Shown here: positions 17,888-26,500 of the stretch, piece by piece
Layout of the letters: every line of letters starts with the position of its first letter
Numbering within the stretch: position 1 is the first letter of the stretch
From: Saprospira sp. CCB-QB6
GTDB taxonomy: Bacteria; Bacteroidota; Bacteroidia; Chitinophagales; Saprospiraceae
Reading direction: 5' to 3'
DNA length: 64,000 bases
Assembly: GCF_028464065.1 (NCBI RefSeq)
Contig: NZ_CP116808.1
Span: forward strand, 2,559,501 to 2,623,500
Made by a program: the position numbers and the translations under genes
The notes under the pieces: generated by a model
What the model was told of the DNA's origin: nothing
The model's input: the letters and a program-made list of their open reading frames with translations, nothing else
Database searches by the model: none

Positions 17888-18307
17888 ATAACGTAGGCCC
17901 AAGGCATACCCCCGCCAACCTAAACCCGAAATGACACCTACGGCCGCCTCTGCCATATAGGAATGTCGCCTGTAAGCTTCCCGCTGATGAACATTGGAAA
18001 TATGTACCTCTACTACGGGCCGACTAATGCCCCGAACGGCATCCGCTAAGGCGATGGAGGTATGGGCATAGGCCCCGGGATTAAAAACAATCCCCAAATA
18101 GTCAAAACCAACGGCATGTAGTTGGTCCAATAAGGCTCCTTCATGATTCGATTGGAAATAATGTAGCCGATAGGGGAGCAATAGCTCGCCCATATCGGCT
18201 TTTATTTGGTCCAAGATCTCCTCAAAGTTAGCAGAACCATATACTTCAGGCTCCCGCTTCCCCAATAAATTGAGGTTTGGCCCATTCATTATCAATAGAT
18301 CTTTCAT
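17858..18307 (-). CDS. aroQ: 3-dehydroquinate dehydratase, type II
   Basis: AroQ dehydrates 3-dehydroquinate to 3-dehydroshikimate in the shikimate pathway. The 149-residue protein has the type II signatures NGPNLNLLGKREPEVYG (catalytic Tyr in the flexible lid), QSNHEG, FNPGAYAHTSIAL, VEVHISNVHQREAYRRHS and a C-terminal GLRYL helix. The start at 18307 gives the usual length; the open frame runs further upstream, but that extension reads through a palindrome region. The 3' end overlaps the convergent lipoprotein gene by 30 bp. Confidence 0.96.
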   Translation of the reverse strand: MKDLLIMNGPNLNLLGKREPEVYGSANFEEILDQIKADMGELLLPYRLHYFQSNHEGALLDQLHAVGFDYLGIVFNPGAYAHTSIALADAVRGISRPVVEVHISNVHQREAYRRHSYMAEAAVGVISGLGWRGYALGLRYLIEQFGQEV

Positions 18308-18379
18308 TGCTGCGGTTAAAATGGTATTCGTCGCTGCGCTCCTCATGCGCAATATGTCCCCGCCCACCCACCCCTCTAC

Positions 18380-18399
18380 GGGATTCCTTAAGGAATCCC
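18380..18399. repeat. Perfect 20-bp palindrome
   Basis: GGGATTCC-TTAA-GGAATCCC forms an uninterrupted palindrome. It lies between the stop of the gene at 18426 and the start of aroQ, both on the minus strand. It could be a terminator-like hairpin or an operator; it lacks a T-run. Confidence 0.6.
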
Positions 18400-18425
18400 T
18401 CGGGGCGGCTGGGCCAAAAACAAAA

Positions 18426-19043
18426 CTAAGAGATTCTATACCAAAGGCCCAAAACAAAAAGCAAGAAAAATCCCGCTATTCCCATATAGGCTAAATGGGG
18501 CTCTTCCTTTTCGGGCATCTTGCAACGGATGGTCTTTTGCTGCTGGAGCAACTCTATGGCGCCTTGCCCCTCTTGTGGCTGGGGCTGGGCTTTGGGCGAG
18601 TCCGTTTTTTTGGGGGGAACAGGACAGCGGTCTATCGGCTTTTGTATTTCCTCTAAACCTGGACGATGCGGCTCTGCAGGGGGGGGACTTATTGTAGGCA
18701 GACTATCTTTTTCAAAACCAATAAACTCTACATACTTAGGGTATCGCTTGCGTAGCTCTTCCATCGAAAGCTTTTGTCGATGAATATATAAGTGGTTTTT
18801 TACGGTATCTGTCTTAAGTGACTGGTCCCAATCTCTGATGGTCTCTACCACCATAGAATCATTTAGCTTTTCTAGCCGAATCATCATGGGGGGAGGCAAA
18901 CCAAAGTCATCCTCAGGCAGTTCGTCGGGATTAAAAAAGGGGAGTTCGCCCGCAAAACTTTTATAGGCAATCGCCTTGGTTTGGCCCCAAATGGGCGTTT
19001 GCCAAACAGCTAAGGCTAAAAGGCAGAAAATCAGTTGTTTCAT
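18426..19043 (-). CDS. Secreted protein with C-terminal membrane anchor, unknown function
   Basis: The 205-residue protein has a signal peptide (LIFCLLALAVWQTPIWGQ). A Pro-rich periplasmic region follows (ISPPPAEPHRPG; CPVPPKKTDSPKAQPQPQ). A single C-terminal membrane helix (AYMGIAGFFLLFVLGLWYRI) ends the protein. I recognise no family. It precedes aroQ on the same strand by 118 nt, a gap that holds a palindrome. Confidence 0.7.
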   Translation of the reverse strand: MKQLIFCLLALAVWQTPIWGQTKAIAYKSFAGELPFFNPDELPEDDFGLPPPMMIRLEKLNDSMVVETIRDWDQSLKTDTVKNHLYIHRQKLSMEELRKRYPKYVEFIGFEKDSLPTISPPPAEPHRPGLEEIQKPIDRCPVPPKKTDSPKAQPQPQEGQGAIELLQQQKTIRCKMPEKEEPHLAYMGIAGFFLLFVLGLWYRIS

Positions 19044-19125
19044 TGCAGTATATTTTTGTAAAACAGCCGCAAACTACTCGCCAAAAGTTGAAGGTTCAGC
19101 TGGGTAAGGGCTAAGGGAAAAGAAA

Positions 19126-19145
19126 ATCCCCTCGAAGGAGGGGAT
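19126..19145. repeat. Small hairpin
   Basis: ATCCCCTC-gaag-GAGGGGAT lies upstream of the 18426-19043 gene, in a gene-free stretch from 19044 to 19405 otherwise occupied by GME-7. I see no promoter match in it. Confidence 0.5.
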
Positions 19146-19194
19146 GACAGATTCTATAACCTAGGGTACAATCAGTGAGGGGGACAACCCACAG

Positions 19195-19394
19195 TTATGG
19201 CCGAAGGCCAAATGGCCTAGCGATGTGCAGCAGTGGCCCACAGGGCCGAGCGACCCGACCAACGGGAGCCGACGCAGCGAAGCAAGTAACAGCGAGCTGC
19301 GACAACCAGCCTCAAAGAGGCGCCAGTTCGACGAAGTAAACGACAACAAGGCCTTCAGGCCGCAGTTCGACGACTTAAAGGAGTAACGCCCCAA
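19195..19394 (-). repeat. GME-7 (D-type head)
   Basis: Minus-orientation element whose head is GGGGCGTTACTCC followed by AAGTCGTCGAACTGC, unlike heads A-C. It contains the module GTTACTTGCTTCGCTGCG / TCCCGTTGGTCGGG inside the core, then CTCGGCCCTGTGGGCC and the CACATCGCTAGGCC tail. The head is 11 nt after the PhoX stop codon. Confidence 0.75.
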
Positions 19395-19405
19395 AAAACG
19401 ATCAT

Positions 19406-21067
19406 CTAGTTATTATAGCCCATCAACTTATCGAGGGCGGGGCCGCTAATGACCACCACGGCAGAGCGGGGAGTACTATCGCCGCCTTCTGGCCAATGGC
19501 TCGTGAGTTCCTCTAGGCTGGGACTGGTTTCTCCAGGATGTTGTACACTCAGGAAGAGGTGGCGACCATCAGGGGTAAAGTAAGGGCCTGTGAGCTCGGC
19601 ATCTTTGGGGGCAGAGGCCACCCGAATCACCTTGTCCTCGGCCTGATGATAGACAAATAAACTATTGTTTCCATAGGGCGTATAGGGTGCTTTGCCGATC
19701 TTGCTGCCCGAAATATCAGAGGTGAACCAAAGGTTGCCTCTGGGGTCAAAGGCCATATTATCGGGGCAGGCAAAACCGAAGTCCGCCCCACCGGTCAAAA
19801 AGGCTTCGGCCTTAAATTTAAGGCCTGTTTTATCTTCTGATTTCTCTTCAATCTTGAGAATTTGGCCCATATAATCTCCCTTGGGAATATTATTGGTGAG
19901 CGTGATGAGCACATGGCCAGTTTGGGGGTCAAACTCAATATCTTCGGGGCGATTGAGTGGGGTCGCACCTAAGAGCTTGGCTGCCTCTCGCATACGGATA
20001 AGGACCTCCGTTTGATTCTTAAAATGCTTTTGCAGAATGGGTTGTTCCTCATAATTGAGGGATAGCCATTCGCCTTTTTCGGTATTGGCAACATAAAGGG
20101 TGCCTTCGGTCAGGCTGCCGGGTTGGCTACTGACAAACTTATAGATATGTTCATCATTTTTGTCATCGCCGGTATAAACCACTAGTCGGCCATCGGGAGC
20201 TTCATAGACTTGGGCGCACTCATGGGCGCAGCGGCCAAGGGCCACCAACTTTCGGGCTTTACCCGTTTTAATATTTACTTCGACCACCCAGCCATAGTGT
20301 TCGGGCAGATTATCGGGATACTTATGCTCCCAGCCATATTCAGAGGGGATGCGTTTGGGTTGCTCGGCATTTTGGCTATAATCGCTTTCGCCATAATAAA
20401 ACTGGTAGTTTTCCTCACAGGTCAGAATGCTACCCCAGGGGGTTACGCCTCCTGCACAATTCCCGAAGGTGCCCATAGCGACCTTTTTGCCGGCCACGGC
20501 TTCGGGCCAATCAAAAGGGATTTCGGTAAAGCCATTTAGGCGGCGGTTATACTCGCTATCCTGCTTAATTTCCCAGGGGCCATCGGCTGTTTTTTGGATA
20601 TGCAAAATAGATCCGCCCACCTCATAAAGCTCTTGGTCAATAGCTTCCTTTGTCTTTGTTTTCGGGTCGGCTTTGCGGGCAAAACCGTGTACAAAAAGGG
20701 GATCGAGATATTCGTGATTGACCCAAAGTAGGCCTTCTTGTAGTTCTGGCCCTTGTTGAATTGGGATATAGGCGGTATAATCGTTATTAAAGCCAAATTT
20801 ATCTTTAGTTGAAATCTCATCCTGCCATTTGGCTAAAATTTGATATTCCAGTCCTTCATCTAGAATGAGTTGGTCTTCAGTTTTGGCGGCTAGGCCTTTA
20901 AAAGGGAATTCAACTTGGGGTTCTACCTTCTCGCCTGTTTCCGTATAGCCTTTATTATGTTGGGGTTCGCCACAAGATTCTAGGCTAGTTAGTAGGCTTG
21001 CGCCAGAAACAGCTAGGCCGGTACGGCCCAAAAACTGTAGAAAAGATCGTCTATTTTGCTCTTTCAT
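19406..21067 (-). CDS. PhoX-family alkaline phosphatase (DUF839)
   Basis: The 553-residue protein starts with a twin-arginine signal (NRRSFLQFLGRTGLAVSGASLL), so it is probably exported folded. The body matches PhoX/DUF839 Ca-Fe phosphatases: WVNHEYLDP, GNCAGGVTPWGSILTCEENYQ, LGRCAHECAQV, VYTGDDKNDEHIYKFVS, LNRPEDIEFDPQTGHVLI and DNMAFDPRGNLWFTSDI. It would release phosphate from organic esters outside the cytoplasm. No phosphate-transport genes or Pho box are seen nearby. Confidence 0.92.
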   Translation of the reverse strand: MKEQNRRSFLQFLGRTGLAVSGASLLTSLESCGEPQHNKGYTETGEKVEPQVEFPFKGLAAKTEDQLILDEGLEYQILAKWQDEISTKDKFGFNNDYTAYIPIQQGPELQEGLLWVNHEYLDPLFVHGFARKADPKTKTKEAIDQELYEVGGSILHIQKTADGPWEIKQDSEYNRRLNGFTEIPFDWPEAVAGKKVAMGTFGNCAGGVTPWGSILTCEENYQFYYGESDYSQNAEQPKRIPSEYGWEHKYPDNLPEHYGWVVEVNIKTGKARKLVALGRCAHECAQVYEAPDGRLVVYTGDDKNDEHIYKFVSSQPGSLTEGTLYVANTEKGEWLSLNYEEQPILQKHFKNQTEVLIRMREAAKLLGATPLNRPEDIEFDPQTGHVLITLTNNIPKGDYMGQILKIEEKSEDKTGLKFKAEAFLTGGADFGFACPDNMAFDPRGNLWFTSDISGSKIGKAPYTPYGNNSLFVYHQAEDKVIRVASAPKDAELTGPYFTPDGRHLFLSVQHPGETSPSLEELTSHWPEGGDSTPRSAVVVISGPALDKLMGYNN

Positions 21068-21108
21068 GATATGGTAGTTTATTTAGCACTGTTGTTTTAT
21101 TTGGGGCC

Positions 21109-21237
21109 CGCGGCCGGCTAGCCTTTGGCTAGGTCGGCCGCCGCTATGCTGCGCGGCTCGCAGGTCTGCTCGGCCCTGCAGCCGCCTTTGGCGGCTTGGG
21201 TCTGGCCTTGCGGCCACCGCTGCGCAGCGCTGGGCCA
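21109..21237 (+). repeat. GME-8
   Basis: Plus-orientation element with head C (TTTGGGGCCCGCGGCC, then GGCTAGCC-ttt-GGCTAGG and CGCTATGCTGCGCGGCTCGC). Hairpin 2 is GCCGCC-ttt-GGCGGC, hairpin 3 is GGCC-ttgc-GGCC, and the tail is CGCTGCGCAGCGCTGGGCC. It lies between a minus-strand gene start and a minus-strand gene end. Confidence 0.9.
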
Positions 21238-21323
21238 AAAGTGGTCGATTAGCTTGTTAAAGTTAAAAAGCATCGCTTGCTTTCAGAAGTATTAGATTAA
21301 AATTTAAGGAGAATTAAACTGGG

Positions 21324-21362
21324 CCAAAAAAAAGCTGGCTCTATGAATAGAACCAGCTCTTT
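21324..21362 (-). terminator. Intrinsic terminator of the vWFA gene
   Basis: AGCTGGTTCTAT pairs with ATAGAGCCAGCT (one mismatch) around a very short loop, with an A-run on the plus strand giving the U-tract for minus-strand transcription. It is 18 nt past the stop at 21380. Confidence 0.8.
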
Positions 21363-21379
21363 AAGGCTAAAGAATATTG

Positions 21380-23041
21380 TTAATCGTTTTTGGCGGAAGC
21401 TTGACTTTTAAGTTGTGCGCCTAGTTGGACCAGTTCCACAAACTCTGCACGGTCGCCATTGGGGTCTTGGCCTTTGGCCGAAAGGGCCCAATTTTTCACT
21501 TTATCAAAATTGGCGGTTCCCTTAAACTCAGAATCGCGCAGCAGCATACCAAAGGCTGCCACAGCGGCAGAAAAACGGAAATTATCTGAGGTTTGTGCTA
21601 CAGCAGCGTCCTTGTTAAGATTAAACTCTAGGAGTTTGCTCTTGTCGCTATCCAAAGGTTTGTAGCGTAATTTGAGCGTCATCAGGTCGCTGCTATTATT
21701 TTTGATGCTGGGGGCATCTTGGTACTTCAAGGCCGGTTGTTTACTTACGTTTTGGGTAGAGGCCGAGCCTTGGGGAATAATTTCATAAATGGCCGTAACG
21801 GTATGTCCAGCGCCCAATTCGCCTGCATCTTTGGTATCATCATCAAAGTCTTCGGCTCTGAGTAGGCGGTTTTCATAGCCGACTAGGCGGTAGGCCTTCA
21901 CCCATTGGGGGTTAAACTCAATTTGGATCTTCACATCTTTGGCGATGCTAAACATATTGGCGCGCATTTCTCGCACAAAGACCTTTTTGGCTTCCTTTTC
22001 ATTATCGATATAGAAATAGTTGCCATTACCAGCATTCGAGATTTGTTCCATGCGGTCATCTTTATAGTTGCCCATACCAAAGCCGCAGATTGTGAGATAG
22101 ATATCCAGTTTGCGTTTTTCAGTAATGAGGTCCACCAAATCAGAGCTACTAGAAGGACCCACATTAAAATCGCCATCGGTGGCGAGAATCACGCGGTTAT
22201 TTCCGCCTTCAATTAGGGCTTCTTGGGCTGTTTTATAGGCCAGCTCAATACCTTGTCCACCAGCGGTAGAACCGCCAGCTTCTAGGTGGTCGAGGGCCGA
22301 GAGAATTTTATTGGATTCGCTAGCTGGGGTAGAGGGCAGGACCAAACCTGCGGCACCTGCATAAGCGACAATGGCTACTTTGTCCTTATCATCGAGCTGA
22401 GAGAGCAACATTTTGAGCCCTTTTTTAAGTAGGGGGAGCTTATTGTCGCTAGACATAGAGCCAGAGCAATCGATTAAAAAAACCAGATTAGAGGGTTTGA
22501 GTTCATCGTAATTGAGGTCTTTCCCTTGGAGGCCAATATGCAAGAGTTGATGTTCTTGGGCCCAGGGGGCTTGGCTCAGCTCCATATTTACGGAGAAGGG
22601 ATGTTCTCCAGTGGGTTGGGGATAATCATAATCAAAATAATTCACCATTTCCTCTAGGCGAACGGCTCCGTTGGGGGGCAGTTGCTTCCATTCTTTGAGA
22701 TAGCGGCGCACATTACTATAGGCCGCATTATCTACATCAATCGAAAAGGTAGAGAGGGGGTTATCTGTGGCGCCTAAAAATGGATTTTCGATGATTTTGC
22801 CATACTCTTCGGTATTATGATCTTGGATATTGACCGTAGTGCTATCCATAAGAGCGGCCTCTGGATCGACGACTTCACCAATGGCTTCTTCGGTGGCTAG
22901 CTCCATTTCTTCTTGAGGAGCGGCTCTAGATTGATGCTCTATAAGGTATTCTTCTTTGGCTCCAGAGGGCATAGATTGATTACAGCTTTGGCCCAAAAAC
23001 AAAAAGCTGATGAGGGCCAGGGGCAGAAAGTAGGATTTCAT
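21380..23041 (-). CDS. von Willebrand factor A lipoprotein, YfbK-like
   Basis: The 553-residue protein has a lipoprotein signal ending LGQSC (Cys20). A YfbK-type N-terminal region follows (NPFLGATDNPLSTFSIDVDNAAYSNVRRYL). The vWFA domain has the MIDAS motif DCSGSMS, the TXAGGQGIELAY loop and ATDGDFNVG. The C-terminal third matches the DUF3520 region of YfbK proteins. It is predicted to be membrane-anchored in the periplasm or at the surface; the ligand is unknown. It appears monocistronic. Confidence 0.92.
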   Translation of the reverse strand: MKSYFLPLALISFLFLGQSCNQSMPSGAKEEYLIEHQSRAAPQEEMELATEEAIGEVVDPEAALMDSTTVNIQDHNTEEYGKIIENPFLGATDNPLSTFSIDVDNAAYSNVRRYLKEWKQLPPNGAVRLEEMVNYFDYDYPQPTGEHPFSVNMELSQAPWAQEHQLLHIGLQGKDLNYDELKPSNLVFLIDCSGSMSSDNKLPLLKKGLKMLLSQLDDKDKVAIVAYAGAAGLVLPSTPASESNKILSALDHLEAGGSTAGGQGIELAYKTAQEALIEGGNNRVILATDGDFNVGPSSSSDLVDLITEKRKLDIYLTICGFGMGNYKDDRMEQISNAGNGNYFYIDNEKEAKKVFVREMRANMFSIAKDVKIQIEFNPQWVKAYRLVGYENRLLRAEDFDDDTKDAGELGAGHTVTAIYEIIPQGSASTQNVSKQPALKYQDAPSIKNNSSDLMTLKLRYKPLDSDKSKLLEFNLNKDAAVAQTSDNFRFSAAVAAFGMLLRDSEFKGTANFDKVKNWALSAKGQDPNGDRAEFVELVQLGAQLKSQASAKND

Positions 23042-23186
23042 AGTGGTTGATTTAAGTGAAGGAGTAGATTTACTCTTGGGGAAAATTTTTCGATTCAGCC
23101 AATTAGATGATGTTTGCTTGGCTTCTGGTGTTTTAAGATAAGCTTTTTATCTGGTTTGAAAGGATTGTTTTTTGGGGCTGTTCCTT

Positions 23187-23206
23187 CGGTAGGTTAAAAC
23201 CCACCG
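23187..23206. repeat. GGTT/AACC palindrome (lone)
   Basis: CGGTAGGTT-aa-AACCCACCG (one G-T pair) belongs to the short palindrome family centred on GGTT-AACC. It stands just after a fragment resembling an element head (TTTTGGGGCTGTTCC, 23169-23183). Confidence 0.65.
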
Positions 23207-23304
23207 CAAGAGTGGTATCGCTTTGTGAAGATAGTTGAGCAGGGGTAAACTCCATATAAATTTAGGGGCCGAAGAGGGATACCAAAAGAGAAGACAAAAG
23301 ATGA

Positions 23305-23440
23305 GCGGCCCAGCGCTGCGGAGGGGTGGCCGCAGGCCAGACCGAGCTTTTTGAGCGAAGCGAAAAAAGCGAAGGGCCGAGCAGACCTGCGAGCCCCGCA
23401 GCATAGCGGCGGCCAGCAAAGCTGGCCGCGGGCCCCAAAA
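23305..23440 (-). repeat. GME-9
   Basis: Minus-orientation element with head C (GGGGCCCGCGGCC, CAGC-ttt-GCTGG). Hairpin 2 is a TTCGCTTTTTTCGCTTC-type stem and the tail is CGCAGCGCTGGGCC. It starts right after the A-run of the terminator of the giant secreted protein gene. Confidence 0.88.
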
Positions 23441-23480
23441 AAGGAAGAGCCAACTCACCTTATAGGCAAGTTGGCTCTTC
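23437..23480 (-). terminator. Intrinsic terminator of the 23502 gene
   Basis: GAAGAGCCAACT (23444-23455) pairs with AGTTGGCTCTTC (23469-23480), and an A-run on the plus strand follows in the sense of minus transcription. The run overlaps the head of GME-9. Confidence 0.88.
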
Positions 23481-23501
23481 AGCATCAGGTGGAAGTTCGG
23501 C

Positions 23502-26500
23502 TTATCGGAGAAGCGTCACTTGGCCACGAACAGTTTGTACATCTTGACCAGGGTATTGGTAAGAGAATACATAGATATATACATCGCGGGCTTGCAATTC
23601 GCCATTGAGGGTACCATCCCAACCCTCGCGAGGATCGTTATTGTCTCCATCAAAAACGATTTGTCCCCAACGGTTGTAGATTTTGAACTCGATTACTTCT
23701 ACATTATCGCTCAAGCGGTAAGGTAATGGGCGGAAGCTGTCATTTTCTCCATCATTGTTAGGCGTAAAGGCGTTAGCAAAGCCAGAGAATTGAACAGGTA
23801 GAAGGTTCAAGTAAAGTGTATCAGTAGACTGGCAAGATCCGTTGTCGGCCACGATAACGAAGGCCAAAGGATTTTGCGTGGTATCTAGGGTAGTTACTGT
23901 TGTTTGGTAAGCATTGGCATCGGCTACATCTGCAGCGGGAGACCAAGCATAGCTTACGCCAGTTTCGGCGCCAGCAGTACCAGCAGCGATATCAATAGTG
24001 CTACCAATGGGTAGGCTTGTATCCTGAACGCTAGGACTTACAATATAAGGAGCGATAACAGGGTAGCGAACTTCGGCAGTAGCGGTAGCAGAGCAACCAT
24101 TAACATCTGTAGCCGTGAGGGTATAAGTACCTTCAGCTACACCGTTAATGTTGGCAACAGTGTCGCCAGTACTCCATAGGTAGGTATAAGTAAATGTACC
24201 TGTGCTGTCGGGCCATCCACCTTGAACGTTAGCGGCTAGGTCTTCACAGTTAGTTACATCAATAGCTACTTCAGGATCATCTTCGAGAACGACTAGGCCA
24301 TCTAGGCTAGTTTCGCAAACGCCAGCATCCAAAGTAACAGTAACAGAGTAAGTACCAGCAGAGAGGTTGCTCACGTCTTGAGTAGTTTCTCCATTCGACC
24401 AAAGGTAAGTAATCTGGTTAGTTCCAGAGCTAGTAGAGTTTACTTCGATATCGTAGAAACCGTTACTAGCGCCTACACAGATTTGCTCTTCGCGAGCGAC
24501 TACGCGGGCTTCGATAGCTCCTCCTACTAGGTTGAAGGTTGCGCTATCTTGGCATCCTCCTGCACCCGTAACTGTAACCGTGTAAGTACCGATAGATAGG
24601 TCAGAGAGGTCTTCAGTGCTTGCGCCATTAGACCAAAGGAAGGTATAGCTATTATCACCAGATACAGTCAAATCAATATTACCGTTGTCTAGACCACAAA
24701 CTGGGCTATTAACGTCGGCATTATCAATATTTACGGTAGAGCCAGCTACAGTATAGCTATCGGTGAACGTACAGCCATTTTGGTCGGTAATGGTTACGCT
24801 ATAAGTACCGGGTTCTAGGCCTGTGAGTGTATTAGCTGCGCTAACACCATTGCTCCATTGGTAATCCAAAGAGTTGGGGTTACCAGGAACGGGATCTCCG
24901 GCCATAGATTGAACAGCAGTAATTTCGATAGATCCGTTTGCGGGACAAGCAGTAGCATCTGTAATAGTTGTAGTTACAGTGGGGGCTTGAGCAAAGGGAC
25001 CAAATATATTGATGTTATTCACAACAGACTGACAGCCGTTGGCATCAGTAGCGGTTACGGTATAGGCGCCTGCAGGCAGGTTAATCGCAATAGTTGTAGA
25101 TTGACCATTGGCATTGGCATCCCACTGGAAGCTATAAGGAGTTGTTCCTCCAACAGCGCTTACTTGAGCAGCGCCATCAGTGGTATTCCAACAAGAAGTA
25201 CCAATGAGTGTATCAAGGCTAGCAACAAACTCAGCAGGCTCAGCAATAGTAATGGTATCAGAGTAAGCTACACAACCGAAAGAGTCGTAAGCAACTGCAT
25301 AGTAATCGCCAGGCATTAGGCTAGAGAAGCTAGCTGTATCTGGAGTATTAACGAAAGCAATTTGGCTATCGGCAGCATTGAAAAGTGTGAAATCGTAGTT
25401 GGGGCCTAAATCACCTTGAGTACCCAATAACTGAATCGTACCATCATTGGCTTGGTAACAGCTAATATCCATGCTAGCTACTGTAGTCACCTGTGTGGGG
25501 TTCACACATGGAGTTGTACAGCAGGTAAATAGTGTAGCAGCATTGTCAGGGCAAAGTCCAACACCACCTAGGGCACGAACTTGAATTTGGAAACATTCTC
25601 CATCGCGGAAGCCAGTTACCAATACGCTATCTTGAGCCAAAGGAACTGCAACCCAAGTAGCCCCTGAATCAAGGCTATATTCCCAGCCAGTAGCACCAGC
25701 AGATCCGCTCCATTCGAAGAGGATTTCACTTGTGTAGTTATCGGGAGTACCACAGCTCACTACAGGAGCGGGGATTGTAGTATTGATAACAATTTCTGTA
25801 GAGTCAACCATAGGACAGCCCTGTTCGATAACAGTACCATAGTAGGTAGTCGTACCTGCAGGGAATACAGAAGGCGTTTCTGTAGAATCGTTGATTAGAG
25901 CAACATTAGGTGACCAATCATAGATTAGAAGTGGTCGTAGTGCACAGTTGCTAAACGTAATTACAGGACGATTAGATGTTGTCGTGGGAGTAGACAAAGA
26001 ACCAGGAAGACAGCCAGAAACGCCATCTGTGTAATCTCCAATCCCAGAAAGGTAAGAAGTCGTAACTGCAGCAACATCGTCATCAGAAGTCCAGCTACCA
26101 TTATCAAAACAAAACTCTATCAGTAGGCTAGATGTACCGTCCCACTCATAAGGCATATTGAATGGAATTAGGTTAGGACCTAAAGTAGTCGTGTAATTAC
26201 CACTATATACCTGAGTGGCATTAGGGGTGGCTAAGAAACCTGTAGTACCTGCAGGAATAGCAGTAAGAGTAGTACAAGATAGAGAAACAGAGAAGTTACT
26301 AAATGGCTGTGAACTTCCTTTTGTCACAACATCTAGTGTCATGTCATTAAGTAGTCCAGGTTGTATACCCGCAGCTAATAATTCACTAGCAGGAATAAGT
26401 GTTTGGAAACGGCTGTCTTCCCAGAATCCACGGAAAGGTTGGTCAGAAGTAGTTGTTGCTGTACCAACAGTGATTGGTTGAGGCGTTCCTGAACAAGGTC

